From the NCBI RefSeq assembly GCF_002975435.1, contig NZ_PCPT01000005.1, forward strand, positions 62,001 through 126,000: 64,000 bases of DNA, read 5' to 3'. The position numbers and the translations under genes are program-made. The notes beneath the pieces are model-generated. The model was given only the letters and a program-made list of their open reading frames with translations. It was not told the DNA's origin and did no database searches. Origin of the DNA: Arthrobacter sp. MYb227. GTDB taxonomy: Bacteria; Actinomycetota; Actinomycetes; Actinomycetales; Micrococcaceae. Positions 46,270 to 55,646 of this stretch are shown piece by piece; the first letter of the stretch is position 1; every line of letters starts with the position of its first letter.

Positions 46270-46538
46270 GCTTCAACTATGGTGACAACAAAAGGCAGGA
46301 TGCGTTACCTGAAGTCACACCTGATGGTCTAATGCGTCATTTTAGGTGAGAATACTTCAACTTAGATGACAAGGGACACTTGGCGACATGTCGAAGCTCT
46401 TGCCAGATGGTGTCGAGCATTGCCTTGGCGTAAGTTTCGTTCCCGGCTCCGGTAGCTTGGCCCTGCCGGTGCAAATAAACCTATTCGAGAATAGGGCCGG
46501 GCTACGCCAGGGGGGTGCTGAATGTGCGGGAGAAAGCA

Positions 46539-46570
46539 AAAGACCCGGTCGCTTTGGCAACCGGGTCTTT
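46539..46570 (-). terminator. Terminator of tRNA-Lys copy 2
   Basis: Stem AAAGACCCGG/CCGGGTCTTT, similar in sequence to the hairpin at 41282-41318, so the terminator appears to have been duplicated with the tRNA. Confidence 0.75.
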
Positions 46571-46576
46571 ATATTT

Positions 46577-46651
46577 TGTGCGCCCTCCGGGACTCGAACC
46601 CGGAACCTACTGATTAAGAGTCAGTTGCTCTACCAATTGAGCTAAAAGCGC
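46577..46651. repeat. Direct repeat bounding the accessory region
   Basis: A 75-base sequence (TG plus the tRNA) is identical to 41323-41397, in the same orientation and 5254 bases apart. Flanks outside it differ on both sides. Confidence 0.85.
46579..46651 (-). tRNA. tRNA-Lys (anticodon CTT), copy 2
   Basis: Identical base for base to copy 1 (41325-41397), with its own terminator. CCA is not encoded. Confidence 0.97.
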
Positions 46652-46885
46652 ATCTGTTGTTTTGCTCGGAGTTTGTGGCTCCTGCGCTCTGCAACGACAT
46701 GAAACTCTACCAGCTTGAGTGGGGATTGCAAACCGAAAGGGAGCTTTGGGATTGAGGTCACAAGCATTGGCCTGAATTGGGTGTTTTGAGCAGGTTTTTA
46801 ACCCCATAAGAGCATGTGACTAGTCAATGACGTGAGCCAGTTCATTTCTTGGGTTGGGTTGCGAGACTGGTCGTAGGGTGAATGC

Positions 46886-47827
46886 ATGAAGCCTTTTAGT
46901 GTTGTTACGTTTCCTAGTGTCGAACTTCTTGAAGCAACAAGCCCATTGCCCGAAGGTATGAAGGTGGGTCTCTGGGACTTCGTTTCCCCTCCGGTCGGTG
47001 TGGAGCTCGCGGAGATTGAAGTTGCGGTTCTTCCCTATATGGCCAAGTTCTCCGACCTGCAAGATGTAACTAGTGCTCCAAATCTAAAACTGGTTCAAAC
47101 CCAGACCACCGGCTTTGACGGTATCCGTGAATTGGTTGGCCCAAACGTTTCGGTAGCCACCGCGCACGGTGTTCATGCTGCCTCAACGGCGGAACTTGCC
47201 ATTGGCCTGGCCATTGCTTCGCTACGCGGAATTGGTGAATCGGTCAGAGACCAAGCCATGAGTAACTGGAACCCTAGTCAGTGGCCCGGGCTCGCTGACC
47301 GTAAGGTAGCAATCGTCGGTGTTGGCGGCATTGGTGAAGAAATCCGTAAGCGTCTGGTCCCTTTTGAAGTGGAGCTGAGCCGCTTTGGCACGCGTGCACG
47401 CACCGATGCGCACGGTGAGATCCTTGCCGTGCAAGATTTGCAGGCACATGCAAAAGATATTGAGGTGCTGATTCTAATCGTGCCCCACAACGGTTCAACC
47501 CATCATCTGGTGGATGCGGAGCTACTCGCGGCACTTCCGGATCACGCGGTAATCGTCAACGTTGCCCGTGGTCCGGTGGTTGACACCGACGCGTTGGTAA
47601 AAGAACTTGAGTCCGGTCGTCTTCGTTGCGCCTCCGACGTTTTTGACCCTGAGCCGTTGCCCGCAGACCATCCAATCTGGAAGCTTCCCAATGCGTTGAT
47701 CATTCCGCACAATGGTGGAAACACCGGTGCGTTCATGCCGCGCATGAGTGCATTGCTCAAGCGTCAGGTCGTTGCCTGGGCAGCCGGCGAAGGTTCAGAG
47801 AACCTGGTTTTCAAGGCCGGGGAATAA
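46886..47827 (+). CDS. D-isomer-specific 2-hydroxyacid dehydrogenase
   Basis: 313 residues. NAD motif VGVGGIGEEIRKRL in the middle; catalytic Arg in VNVARGPVVDTDAL, Glu in FDPEPLP and His in PHNGGNTGAF. The N-terminal half has TQTTGFDGIRELV and TAHGVHAASTAELAIGLA. NAD(P)-dependent reduction of a 2-oxoacid is the expected reaction; the natural substrate is unknown (glyoxylate or hydroxypyruvate are common). Confidence 0.9.
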   Translation: MKPFSVVTFPSVELLEATSPLPEGMKVGLWDFVSPPVGVELAEIEVAVLPYMAKFSDLQDVTSAPNLKLVQTQTTGFDGIRELVGPNVSVATAHGVHAASTAELAIGLAIASLRGIGESVRDQAMSNWNPSQWPGLADRKVAIVGVGGIGEEIRKRLVPFEVELSRFGTRARTDAHGEILAVQDLQAHAKDIEVLILIVPHNGSTHHLVDAELLAALPDHAVIVNVARGPVVDTDALVKELESGRLRCASDVFDPEPLPADHPIWKLPNALIIPHNGGNTGAFMPRMSALLKRQVVAWAAGEGSENLVFKAGE

Positions 47828-48008
47828 GCAATTATGAGTCGGTGAGGGTCGAGGCATATTGGCCACGTGCAGGTCGGAGATCGCCTCAGTAATTCTTTGG
47901 TTGACGTTCTTTCCGCGGATGCCCCATGCTTTCAAAGCTCCTGGTGGCTAGCCCATTGCCTTGGAACGATGAGTACGGGGTCTTGAATCACCGTTACTCA
48001 ACGACCGA

Positions 48009-48051
48009 CGCAAATGCCGTCCCTCGTGTTTCTCGCGGGACGGCATTTGCG
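48009..48051. terminator. Bidirectional terminator
   Basis: Perfect 15-base stem (CGCAAATGCCGTCCC and its complement) between the dehydrogenase gene and the minus-strand LapA gene. Confidence 0.85.
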
Positions 48052-48077
48052 CCCCTTATCTCGGAAGAGAAAAGAGT

Positions 48078-48428
48078 TCAGGGCTTTGGGTGACCGGCAT
48101 TCTTTATGGAAGTCCGGTTTCTACTGCGCAATTGGATGATTCGTACTGCCCCAGAGATCGCTACGACTACGGCTCCAGCGACGGCGGCGATGAGCATTGA
48201 AATGCCTAAGCTCAATTGCCCTTGGAAGCCAAGAAAATAGACTGTGACTTGGCCCTGGTTTTGCACCATGAATATGACTAGCAGAATCAAAACCAAGACG
48301 GCAGCGACCGTGAACGTCCAAACAATGGCCGCGCGAGTGCCTTCATTTTTCGCTTTTCTAGACGAATTGGATGGCGGAGTAGTCTCTTGTGGAACGTCTT
48401 CGTGTGAAGTTGGAAAATCGTCAGACAT
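48078..48428 (-). CDS. LapA-domain membrane protein
   Basis: 116 residues from the ATG at 48428. A polar start is followed by two membrane helices: IVWTFTVAAVLVLILLVIFMV, then the LapA motif QNQGQVTVYFLGFQGQLSLG, and MLIAAVAGAVVVAISGAVRI. The longer frame to 48623 adds non-membrane sequence with weak support. LapA/YciS-type proteins are linked to lipopolysaccharide assembly in E. coli; in actinobacteria the role is unknown. Confidence 0.78.
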   Translation of the reverse strand: MSDDFPTSHEDVPQETTPPSNSSRKAKNEGTRAAIVWTFTVAAVLVLILLVIFMVQNQGQVTVYFLGFQGQLSLGISMLIAAVAGAVVVAISGAVRIIQLRSRNRTSIKNAGHPKP

Positions 48429-48694
48429 TTGAAATCCATGCCTTTCCATCATTTTTCGCTGCAGGTGCTTTGGCGTTGTGGAGACCATGAAATGAACCTG
48501 AAACGGATGGTCTCCTGACGACTGATCACCTGGGGTGCGGCGGTTCTTGTGGCAACTAAACAGCCTTCGAATCACAGTGAGGGGTGGGGGGTGACTCTCG
48601 AAGTAGTTGGTAAGCCTGATCATAAAAGGAAATGGCGTGCGTTTCCATAGGAATCACAAGCCATTTCCGGCAATCAATCCGGAGCAGCTCGGAA

Positions 48695-49171
48695 CTATTC
48701 CGTTGTTTCCGCGGCGCGAAGAGCCATATCTAGCTGATCCATGAAATTGTTCATGAAATCGGCAAAGTCTTCGGCGTCTTGATCCTGGCGCAGGGTGCCG
48801 CGCTGAGCGGCCGCGGTCCCTTCGGTGGGGATATCGAGTGTTGGGTGCGCCGGGATGGTGAACCTATATACGGTCCCGGTGCTGGTTCCAACCTCATAGC
48901 TGCCATCACTGACCAGGGCCACATGGGAAACGTTTGTATTGTTCACCGCAACACCGCGCTGTGTTGGTTTCAATGTTTTGGGGCTCAGCGGGCAAATGAT
49001 TAGCTCTGCCGGCTCACGCCGATAGCCAATGACTTTTAGTCCCGCGGATCCAGAAGTCCCGGAACCCGCAACAAGGTTGTAGCTTCCATAATTTGGGATC
49101 TGGGAATCGAATGCCTCATGGAAAAGCTTTTTGAGGCTTTGGTCGGTGGATTCAACTTGGGGTCTCTCCAT
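48695..49171 (-). CDS. Hypothetical protein
   Basis: 158 residues from an ATG at 49171 behind a GGGAGG site. LIICPLSPKTLKP and a Gly/Ser/Thr-rich middle are followed by an acidic helical end (DAEDFADFMNNFMDQLDMAL). No signal peptide, membrane segment or known family. It is divergent from ilvD, 117 bases away. Confidence 0.6.
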   Translation of the reverse strand: MERPQVESTDQSLKKLFHEAFDSQIPNYGSYNLVAGSGTSGSAGLKVIGYRREPAELIICPLSPKTLKPTQRGVAVNNTNVSHVALVSDGSYEVGTSTGTVYRFTIPAHPTLDIPTEGTAAAQRGTLRQDQDAEDFADFMNNFMDQLDMALRAAETTE

Positions 49172-49288
49172 GCCTCCCACACTAGCCCGTGTATGTTTCG
49201 GGGATATATCTTGTATTCGTTTGGCGAAATATGTCATTAACTCGTCACGGGTTCGTTGGCAAGAGTTATCAGCCTTAGAATCAAGGGC

Positions 49289-50992
49289 ATGAGCCAGGAC
49301 ACAACTCCAGATATCAAACCTCGTAGTCGGGTAGTTACGGACGGCATCCACGCCGCTCCGGCGCGTGGCATGTTCCGTGCCGTAGGCATGGGCGATGATG
49401 ATTTCGCCAAGCCACAGATTGGCGTCGCGAGCTCATGGAATGAAATCACCCCATGTAACCTCTCGCTCAACCGCTTGGCACAGGGTGCCAAGGAGGGCGT
49501 GCATGCCGGCGGGGGATTCCCCATGCAATTTGGCACCATTTCCGTTTCCGACGGAATTTCCATGGGCCACGAAGGCATGCACTTCTCACTAGTGTCACGT
49601 GAAGTCATTGCCGACTCGGTTGAGGTAGTGATGCAGGCCGAGCGCATTGACGGTTCGGTATTGCTTGCCGGCTGTGACAAGTCGCTGCCGGGTATGTTGA
49701 TGGCAGCGGCCCGTTTGGATCTTGCCTCGGTATTCCTTTACGCCGGTTCCATCATGCCGGGCTGGGTCAAGCTCGAAGACGGAAGCGAAAAAGAAGTAAC
49801 CCTGATTGACGCCTTCGAAGCGGTCGGTGCGTGTGCCGCTGGCAAGATGAGCGTGGAAGATCTCACCCGTATCGAAAAGGCAATCTGCCCCGGTGAGGGT
49901 GCCTGTGGCGGTATGTACACGGCAAACACCATGGCTTGCATTGGCGAAGCCCTCGGCATGAGCCTTCCGGGCTCGGCTGCCCCACCCTCTGCAGACCGCC
50001 GTCGCGATGAGTTTGCACGCAAGTCCGGCGAAGCGGTTGTGAACCTGCTGCGCAAGGGCATCACGGCTCGCGACATCATGACCAAGAAGGCATTTGAGAA
50101 CGCAATTGCCGTGACCATGGCCTTTGGTGGTTCAACCAACGCGGTGCTGCACCTGCTGGCCATTGCTCGTGAGGCAGAAGTTGATCTCACCCTTGCCGAT
50201 TTCAACCGCATTGGCGATAAGATCCCGCACCTGGGGGATCTGAAGCCATTTGGCCGCTACGTCATGACCGACGTGGATAAGATCGGCGGCGTTCCGGTAA
50301 TCATGAAGGCATTGTTGGATGCCGGCCTGCTGCACGGGGACTGCCTGACGGTAACCGGCAAGACGGTTGCCGAAAACCTCGAGGCAATCAATCCACCGGA
50401 TGTTGATGGCAAGATCCTGCGCGCGCTGGATAACCCGATCCACAAGACCGGTGGCATTACCATTCTTCACGGTTCGATGGCTCCCGAGGGAGCAGTTGTA
50501 AAGTCAGCGGGCTTTGATGCCGATGTCTTTGAGGGAACCGCGCGCGTGTTTGAACGCGAACAAGGTGCCCTAGCCGCATTGGACAACGGTGAAATTAAGG
50601 CGGGCGATGTAGTGGTCATCCGCTACGAAGGCCCCAAGGGTGGCCCGGGTATGCGTGAAATGCTCGCAATCACCGGTGCCATCAAGGGCGCAGGTCTGGG
50701 CAAGGATGTTTTGCTGCTTACCGATGGCCGCTTCTCCGGTGGAACCACGGGGCTGTGCATTGGTCACGTGGCCCCCGAAGCCGTTGATGGCGGTCCGATC
50801 GCGTTTGTGAAGGACGGGGATAAGATCCGCGTTGATATTGCCGCTCGCTCCTTTGATCTATTGGTTGATGACGTGGAGCTTGAGTCGCGCAAGGTTGGCT
50901 GGGAGCCATTGCCGGCGAAGTTCACCACGGGTGTTCTTGCGAAATATGCCAAGTTGGTTAAGTCGGCTTCAACCGGCGCCTACTGTGGCTAA
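49289..50992 (+). CDS. ilvD: Dihydroxy-acid dehydratase
   Basis: 567 residues; converts dihydroxyisovalerate and dihydroxymethylvalerate to the keto acids of valine and isoleucine, using an iron-sulfur cluster. Cluster cysteines lie in [12 protein letters not shown] and [31 protein letters not shown] and [22 protein letters not shown] are also typical. The ATG at 49289 is preferred over the TTG at 49256. It lies 280 bases before ilvB on the same strand, but separated by a terminator and an attenuator, so it forms its own unit. Confidence 0.95.
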   Translation: MSQDTTPDIKPRSRVVTDGIHAAPARGMFRAVGMGDDDFAKPQIGVASSWNEITPCNLSLNRLAQGAKEGVHAGGGFPMQFGTISVSDGISMGHEGMHFSLVSREVIADSVEVVMQAERIDGSVLLAGCDKSLPGMLMAAARLDLASVFLYAGSIMPGWVKLEDGSEKEVTLIDAFEAVGACAAGKMSVEDLTRIEKAICPGEGACGGMYTANTMACIGEALGMSLPGSAAPPSADRRRDEFARKSGEAVVNLLRKGITARDIMTKKAFENAIAVTMAFGGSTNAVLHLLAIAREAEVDLTLADFNRIGDKIPHLGDLKPFGRYVMTDVDKIGGVPVIMKALLDAGLLHGDCLTVTGKTVAENLEAINPPDVDGKILRALDNPIHKTGGITILHGSMAPEGAVVKSAGFDADVFEGTARVFEREQGALAALDNGEIKAGDVVVIRYEGPKGGPGMREMLAITGAIKGAGLGKDVLLLTDGRFSGGTTGLCIGHVAPEAVDGGPIAFVKDGDKIRVDIAARSFDLLVDDVELESRKVGWEPLPAKFTTGVLAKYAKLVKSASTGAYCG

Positions 50993-51004
50993 TTGACTGC
51001 GCAA

Positions 51005-51041
51005 CCGAGGGGATGAATGCCCTAAAGCGTCCACCCCTCGG
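51005..51041 (+). terminator. Hairpin downstream of ilvD
   Basis: Stem CCGAGGGG/CCCCTCGG, 13 bases after the ilvD stop. No T-run follows. Confidence 0.6.
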
Positions 51042-51043
51042 AC

Positions 51044-51068
51044 ACTTGTCTCACATTGTGAGATAAGT
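51044..51068. promoter_or_regulatory. LtbR/NdgR-like (IclR family) operator before ilvBN-ilvC
   Basis: A 25-base palindrome with a single mismatched pair; the inner 15 bases TCTCACATTGTGAGA are perfect. It contains CACATTGTGAGA, which matches the published Corynebacterium LtbR consensus CA(T/C)ATAGTG(A/G)GA at 11 of 12 positions. LtbR controls leucine and tryptophan genes, and its Streptomyces counterpart NdgR also controls ilv and leu genes. Position before ilvB fits. Confidence 0.6.
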
Positions 51069-51114
51069 GGTGTGATTGTTTGACTCCGGTTGCGGCGGCG
51101 ACCAAACTGGAGTT

Positions 51115-51156
51115 ATGCAGATCCGCACCGAAGTACTACTAGTTATCAAGCGCTGA
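51115..51156 (+). CDS. ilvB operon leader peptide
   Basis: Thirteen codons, MQIRTEVLLVIKR, with a GGAG site 2 bases before the ATG. The Val-Leu-Leu-Val-Ile run is the regulatory signal expected of attenuation by branched-chain aminoacyl-tRNA, as in other ilvB leaders. Stop TGA at 51154-51156. Confidence 0.85.
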   Translation: MQIRTEVLLVIKR

Positions 51157-51164
51157 GCTTGAGT

Positions 51165-51237
51165 CCCTCCGACACCTAGGAGGGCTTCGGTGACGCGCAA
51201 ACCCCATTCGCCGCAAGGTGTCATTGGGGTTTTTTTA
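51165..51237 (+). promoter_or_regulatory. Transcription attenuator of ilvBN-ilvC
   Basis: A hairpin CCCTCC/GGAGGG (51165-51184) is followed by the terminator AAACCCCA/TGGGGTTT (51199-51232) with a run of T. CACCGAAG inside the leader ORF (51126-51133) is complementary to CTTCGGTG at 51185-51192, and GACACC (51171-51176) to GGTGTC (51217-51222), offering alternative pairings that ribosome stalling could favour. Confidence 0.75.
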
Positions 51238-51275
51238 TGTGCAGAGTATGAAGAGATAGAGAAGGAATAATCCCC

Positions 51276-53153
51276 ATGAGTAACGGAACTCCCACCGGCG
51301 CACCGCTGGTGGCAAAACCCGCCAACCGAAGCAAGGATGCCACTGTCTCTTCCGTCGTGGAAGCGTCGAGCCTCGTACAGGGCCCGAATAACATCATTGC
51401 TCCCACCGAGATGCTTGGCTCACAAGCCATCGTCCGTTCACTGGAAGAACTAGGCGTCAAAGACGTCTTTGGGTTGCCAGGCGGCGCAATCATGCCGACC
51501 TACGACTCGCTCATGGATTCGACCAAGATCAACCACATCTTGGTCCGCCACGAACAGGGCTCAGGCCACGCGGCACAGGGCTACGCCATGGTCACCGGCG
51601 AGGTAGGTGTTTGTATCGCAACCTCCGGCCCGGGTGCCACAAACCTTGTTACCTCCATTGCCGATGCGCATATGGACTCGGTGCCAATGGTTGCCATCAC
51701 CGGACAGGTTCACAGTGCCTTCATTGGCTCCGATGCTTTCCAAGAGGCAGACATTGTTGGCATCACCATGCCCATCACCAAACACTCGTTTCTTGTCACC
51801 AAGGCCGAGGACATCCCGCGCATGCTCGCAAGCGCTTTCTACATTGCCTCAACCGGTCGTCCCGGCCCGGTGCTTGTCGACATCACCAAGGATGCACAGC
51901 AGTCCAAGATGATGTTCTCCTGGCCGCCGAAGATTGATCTTCCCGGTTACAAGACGGTAGTGCGTGGACATAACAAGCAGGTCCGCGAGGCCGCTAAGCT
52001 GATTGCCGCATCCACCAAGCCGGTGTTCTACGTTGGCGGCGGCGTCATCAAGGGGCACGCGGCACACGAACTCAAGGAATTCGCAGAGCTCGTTGGTGCA
52101 CCGGTTGTCACCACGCTGCAGGCGCGTGGCGCATTCCCAGATTCCCACGAACTCCACGTGGGCATGCCGGGCATGCACGGCTCGGTTTCCGCGGTTACCG
52201 CGCTGCAGCAGTCCGATTTGCTGATCACCCTTGGTGCTCGCTTCGATGACCGCGTCACCGGGGTGCTGCATACCTTTGCACCCAACGCCAAGGTCATCCA
52301 CGCGGATATTGACCCGGCAGAGATTTCCAAGAACCGTACAGCTGATATCCCGATTGTTGGTTCGGTCAAGGAAATCATCCCTGAACTCACCGAGGCCTGC
52401 CGTGCACGCTTCGCCGAGGGTGGGGCACCGGATCTGAGCGAATGGTGGAACACCATTGGACGCTTGCGTGAGACTTACCCGATTGGTTTCACCCCGACCC
52501 AGGACGGCCTTTCGGCCCCGCAGCACGTGATCCAGCGCATTGGTGAACTCACCGGTCCCGAAGCCGTCTATGTTGCGGGCGTTGGCCAGCACCAGATGTG
52601 GGCAGCACAGTTCATCAAGTACGAACGCCCGCACGCCTGGCTGAACTCCGGCGGCCTGGGCACCATGGGCTACTCGGTACCCGCTGCCATGGGCGCAAAG
52701 GTCGGCAATCCCGACCGCGTCGTGTGGGCCATTGATGGAGATGGTTGTTTCCAGATGACCAACCAGGAGCTTGCTACCTGCGTCATCAATAACATCCCCA
52801 TCAAGGTTGCCATCATCAACAACTCGTCCCTGGGTATGGTCCGCCAGTGGCAGACCCTGTTCTACGATTCGCGTTACTCAAACACGGATTTGAACACCGG
52901 TGCTGGCACAGCGCGCGTCCCTGACTTTGTAAAGCTCGCCGACGCTTATGGTTGTGTTGGCTTGCGTTGCGAACGTGATGAAGACATTGATGCAACGATC
53001 AAGCAGGCATTGGAAATCAATGACCGCCCGGTGATCATTGACTTTGTTGTCTCCCGAGACTCAATGGTGTGGCCAATGGTTCCCACCGGCGTGAGCAATG
53101 ACCAGATCCAGATTGCTCGCGGCATGACGCCCGAGTGGGAAGAAGAGGACTAA
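51276..53153 (+). CDS. ilvB: Acetolactate synthase large subunit
   Basis: 625 residues; thiamine-diphosphate and FAD enzyme of branched-chain amino-acid synthesis. N-terminal PYR domain with [30 protein letters not shown] (catalytic Glu) and [17 protein letters not shown]; middle domain with [11 protein letters not shown]-terminal TPP motif [24 protein letters not shown]. An N-terminal extension of about 45 polar residues precedes the catalytic domain. The ATG has a GAAGGAA site and follows the attenuator. Confidence 0.95.
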   Translation: MSNGTPTGAPLVAKPANRSKDATVSSVVEASSLVQGPNNIIAPTEMLGSQAIVRSLEELGVKDVFGLPGGAIMPTYDSLMDSTKINHILVRHEQGSGHAAQGYAMVTGEVGVCIATSGPGATNLVTSIADAHMDSVPMVAITGQVHSAFIGSDAFQEADIVGITMPITKHSFLVTKAEDIPRMLASAFYIASTGRPGPVLVDITKDAQQSKMMFSWPPKIDLPGYKTVVRGHNKQVREAAKLIAASTKPVFYVGGGVIKGHAAHELKEFAELVGAPVVTTLQARGAFPDSHELHVGMPGMHGSVSAVTALQQSDLLITLGARFDDRVTGVLHTFAPNAKVIHADIDPAEISKNRTADIPIVGSVKEIIPELTEACRARFAEGGAPDLSEWWNTIGRLRETYPIGFTPTQDGLSAPQHVIQRIGELTGPEAVYVAGVGQHQMWAAQFIKYERPHAWLNSGGLGTMGYSVPAAMGAKVGNPDRVVWAIDGDGCFQMTNQELATCVINNIPIKVAIINNSSLGMVRQWQTLFYDSRYSNTDLNTGAGTARVPDFVKLADAYGCVGLRCERDEDIDATIKQALEINDRPVIIDFVVSRDSMVWPMVPTGVSNDQIQIARGMTPEWEEED

Positions 53154-53160
53154 GAATCCA

Positions 53161-53679
53161 ATGGCACGTCACACTCTTTCCGTACTCGTCGAAGACGTCC
53201 CGGGCGTTTTGACCCGCGTGGCAGGACTCTTCGCCCGTCGCGCCTTCAATATCCACTCGCTGGCTGTAGGCCCCACCGAAGTTCCTGGTATTTCCCGGGT
53301 CACCGTGGTGGTTGACGCCGAGGGAGATCTGCTGGAGCAGGTCACCAAGCAGCTAAATAAACTCATCAACGTCATCAAAATCGTTGAGCTGATGCCCGAG
53401 GCTTCGGTGCAGCGTGACCATATCCTGGTCAAGGTGCGCGCCGATGCGGCAACCCGCCTGCAGGTCACCCAGGCTGCAGACCTCTTCCGTGCCTCGGTGG
53501 TGGACGTGTCAACCGACTCGGTCATCATCGAAGCCACCGGCAACGCCGAGAAGATCAATGCACTGCTCGCGGTGCTTGAACCCTTCGGCATCCGCGAAAT
53601 CGTCCAGGCCGGCACCCTAGCGGTGGGCCGTGGCTCCAAATCGATGTCGGACCGCGCATTGCGTTCCGTCTCGGCATAA
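53161..53679 (+). CDS. ilvN: Acetolactate synthase small (regulatory) subunit
   Basis: 172 residues. The ACT domain reads TLSVLVEDVPGVLTRVAGLFARRAFNIHSLAVG, then ISRVTVVVD, and the C-terminal domain ends in FGIREIVQAGTLAVGRG. It binds valine for feedback inhibition and activates IlvB. It starts seven bases after the ilvB stop and is 40 bases before ilvC. Confidence 0.95.
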   Translation: MARHTLSVLVEDVPGVLTRVAGLFARRAFNIHSLAVGPTEVPGISRVTVVVDAEGDLLEQVTKQLNKLINVIKIVELMPEASVQRDHILVKVRADAATRLQVTQAADLFRASVVDVSTDSVIIEATGNAEKINALLAVLEPFGIREIVQAGTLAVGRGSKSMSDRALRSVSA

Positions 53680-53704
53680 AACTTTCAAATCTTTACACTG
53701 ATAA

Positions 53705-54742
<1,038 letters not shown>

Positions 54743-54792
54743 AGCGCAAGCTTGAGCAAGCAACTACCCGTAGGTAGCTAGTTTCCAGTTTT

Positions 54793-54822
54793 CCCCGATC
54801 AACCGACAAAGGTTGATCGGGG
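54793..54822 (+). terminator. Terminator of ilvBN-ilvC
   Basis: Perfect 12-base stem CCCCGATCAACC/GGTTGATCGGGG with a 6-base loop, 50 bases after the ilvC stop. Confidence 0.85.
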
Positions 54823-54970
54823 CAAACTGTCTTAAGTGGAGGAATCTGGCGTCTCATGCGAGCAGTATGTCGTCTATGTTGAAGGCAGCTGATTCTGCAG
54901 AAAATGCTCTTGGGCACTGATTATTTGTGTGTGATGGGTGCGAACTCGATTTTACTTCCGTTGGAGCACC

Positions 54971-55027
54971 ATGTGGCGGAAGATAATAGGTGTGACGAAC
55001 TGTTGGCTCACGTTTCACAGGGAGTAA
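54971..55027 (+). CDS. Possible upstream short ORF of the stress-protein gene
   Basis: Eighteen codons (MWRKIIGVTNCWLTFHRE) with GGAG four bases before the ATG. It ends three bases before the universal stress protein start, and the last codons overlay that gene's GGGAG ribosome site, so it could couple translation. It has no known family. Confidence 0.25.
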   Translation: MWRKIIGVTNCWLTFHRE

Positions 55028-55030
55028 ATC

Positions 55031-55528
55031 ATGGCTAAGGAAGTTCCCAACGTTGGGGGAGTCGGCCCAATCGTTGTAGGTGTATTGCCTAAGCAACCAA
55101 GACGTGTAGTTCTTGAAGCAAGGCGTCTTGCCGAAGCGCTGGGTAGCCCGATTGTTTTCGCTTACGTCCAGCCAAATAGTTACCTCGTGGAGTGGGAGCT
55201 AAAATCGGATATTCGAAGCAAGTCATTGAACCCCCAAGACATTGATGAAGACATGGAAGCGGAAGCTTCTGAAGTGTTGAAGGTGCTTGAAAGCTGCATG
55301 GCTGGAAGCCAAATTACCTGGTCCTTGAAGATCCTTGCTGGCGAACCTGGCAAGGCCGTTGCTCGGCTCGGTAACGAGTTGCATGCACGCTACCTTGTGG
55401 TGGGCACACGGCATAAGGGATTCGGAGCTAAAGTTTCCGAGCTATTCAATGGTTCCACCGCTGCGCATGTGCTGGCACAAAATTCGCTGCCCACACTTGT
55501 TGTTCCCGTTCACCACGACGAGCGATAG
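55031..55528 (+). CDS. Universal stress protein (UspA family)
   Basis: 165 residues in one Usp domain. GPIVVGVLPKQPRRVVLEARRLAEALGSPIVFAYVQP opens the fold; LKILAGEPGKAVARLGNELHARYLVVGTRHKG and GSTAAHVLAQNSLPTLVVPV complete the ATP-binding end. ATG follows a GGGAG site. The group is often under DevR-type control, but no DevR-box-like site was found upstream. Confidence 0.88.
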   Translation: MAKEVPNVGGVGPIVVGVLPKQPRRVVLEARRLAEALGSPIVFAYVQPNSYLVEWELKSDIRSKSLNPQDIDEDMEAEASEVLKVLESCMAGSQITWSLKILAGEPGKAVARLGNELHARYLVVGTRHKGFGAKVSELFNGSTAAHVLAQNSLPTLVVPVHHDER

Positions 55529-55646
55529 CGCTGGTAACGGGAGTATCGGCCGAAAAATCCTCGAGCATCTCATGTGGGGTTCTCAATTTGAAGATGTTAG
55601 GTACTGTTAAGACTTGTTTCATACTTGCCTTTCCAGGAGCCCCACT

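Noticed and set aside
46388-46645. Plus-strand frame ending in TRTRNLLIKSQLLYQLS
   Set aside because: This sequence is the reverse strand of tRNA-Lys translated by chance; the same tail occurs at 41203-41391 for copy 1.
51849-52634. 261-codon open frame opposite ilvB
   Set aside because: Same kind of antisense shadow over a certain gene.
55614-55646. Extended start of the SH3 protein
   Set aside because: It adds eleven polar residues before the signal peptide; the TTG at 55647 has the ribosome site.
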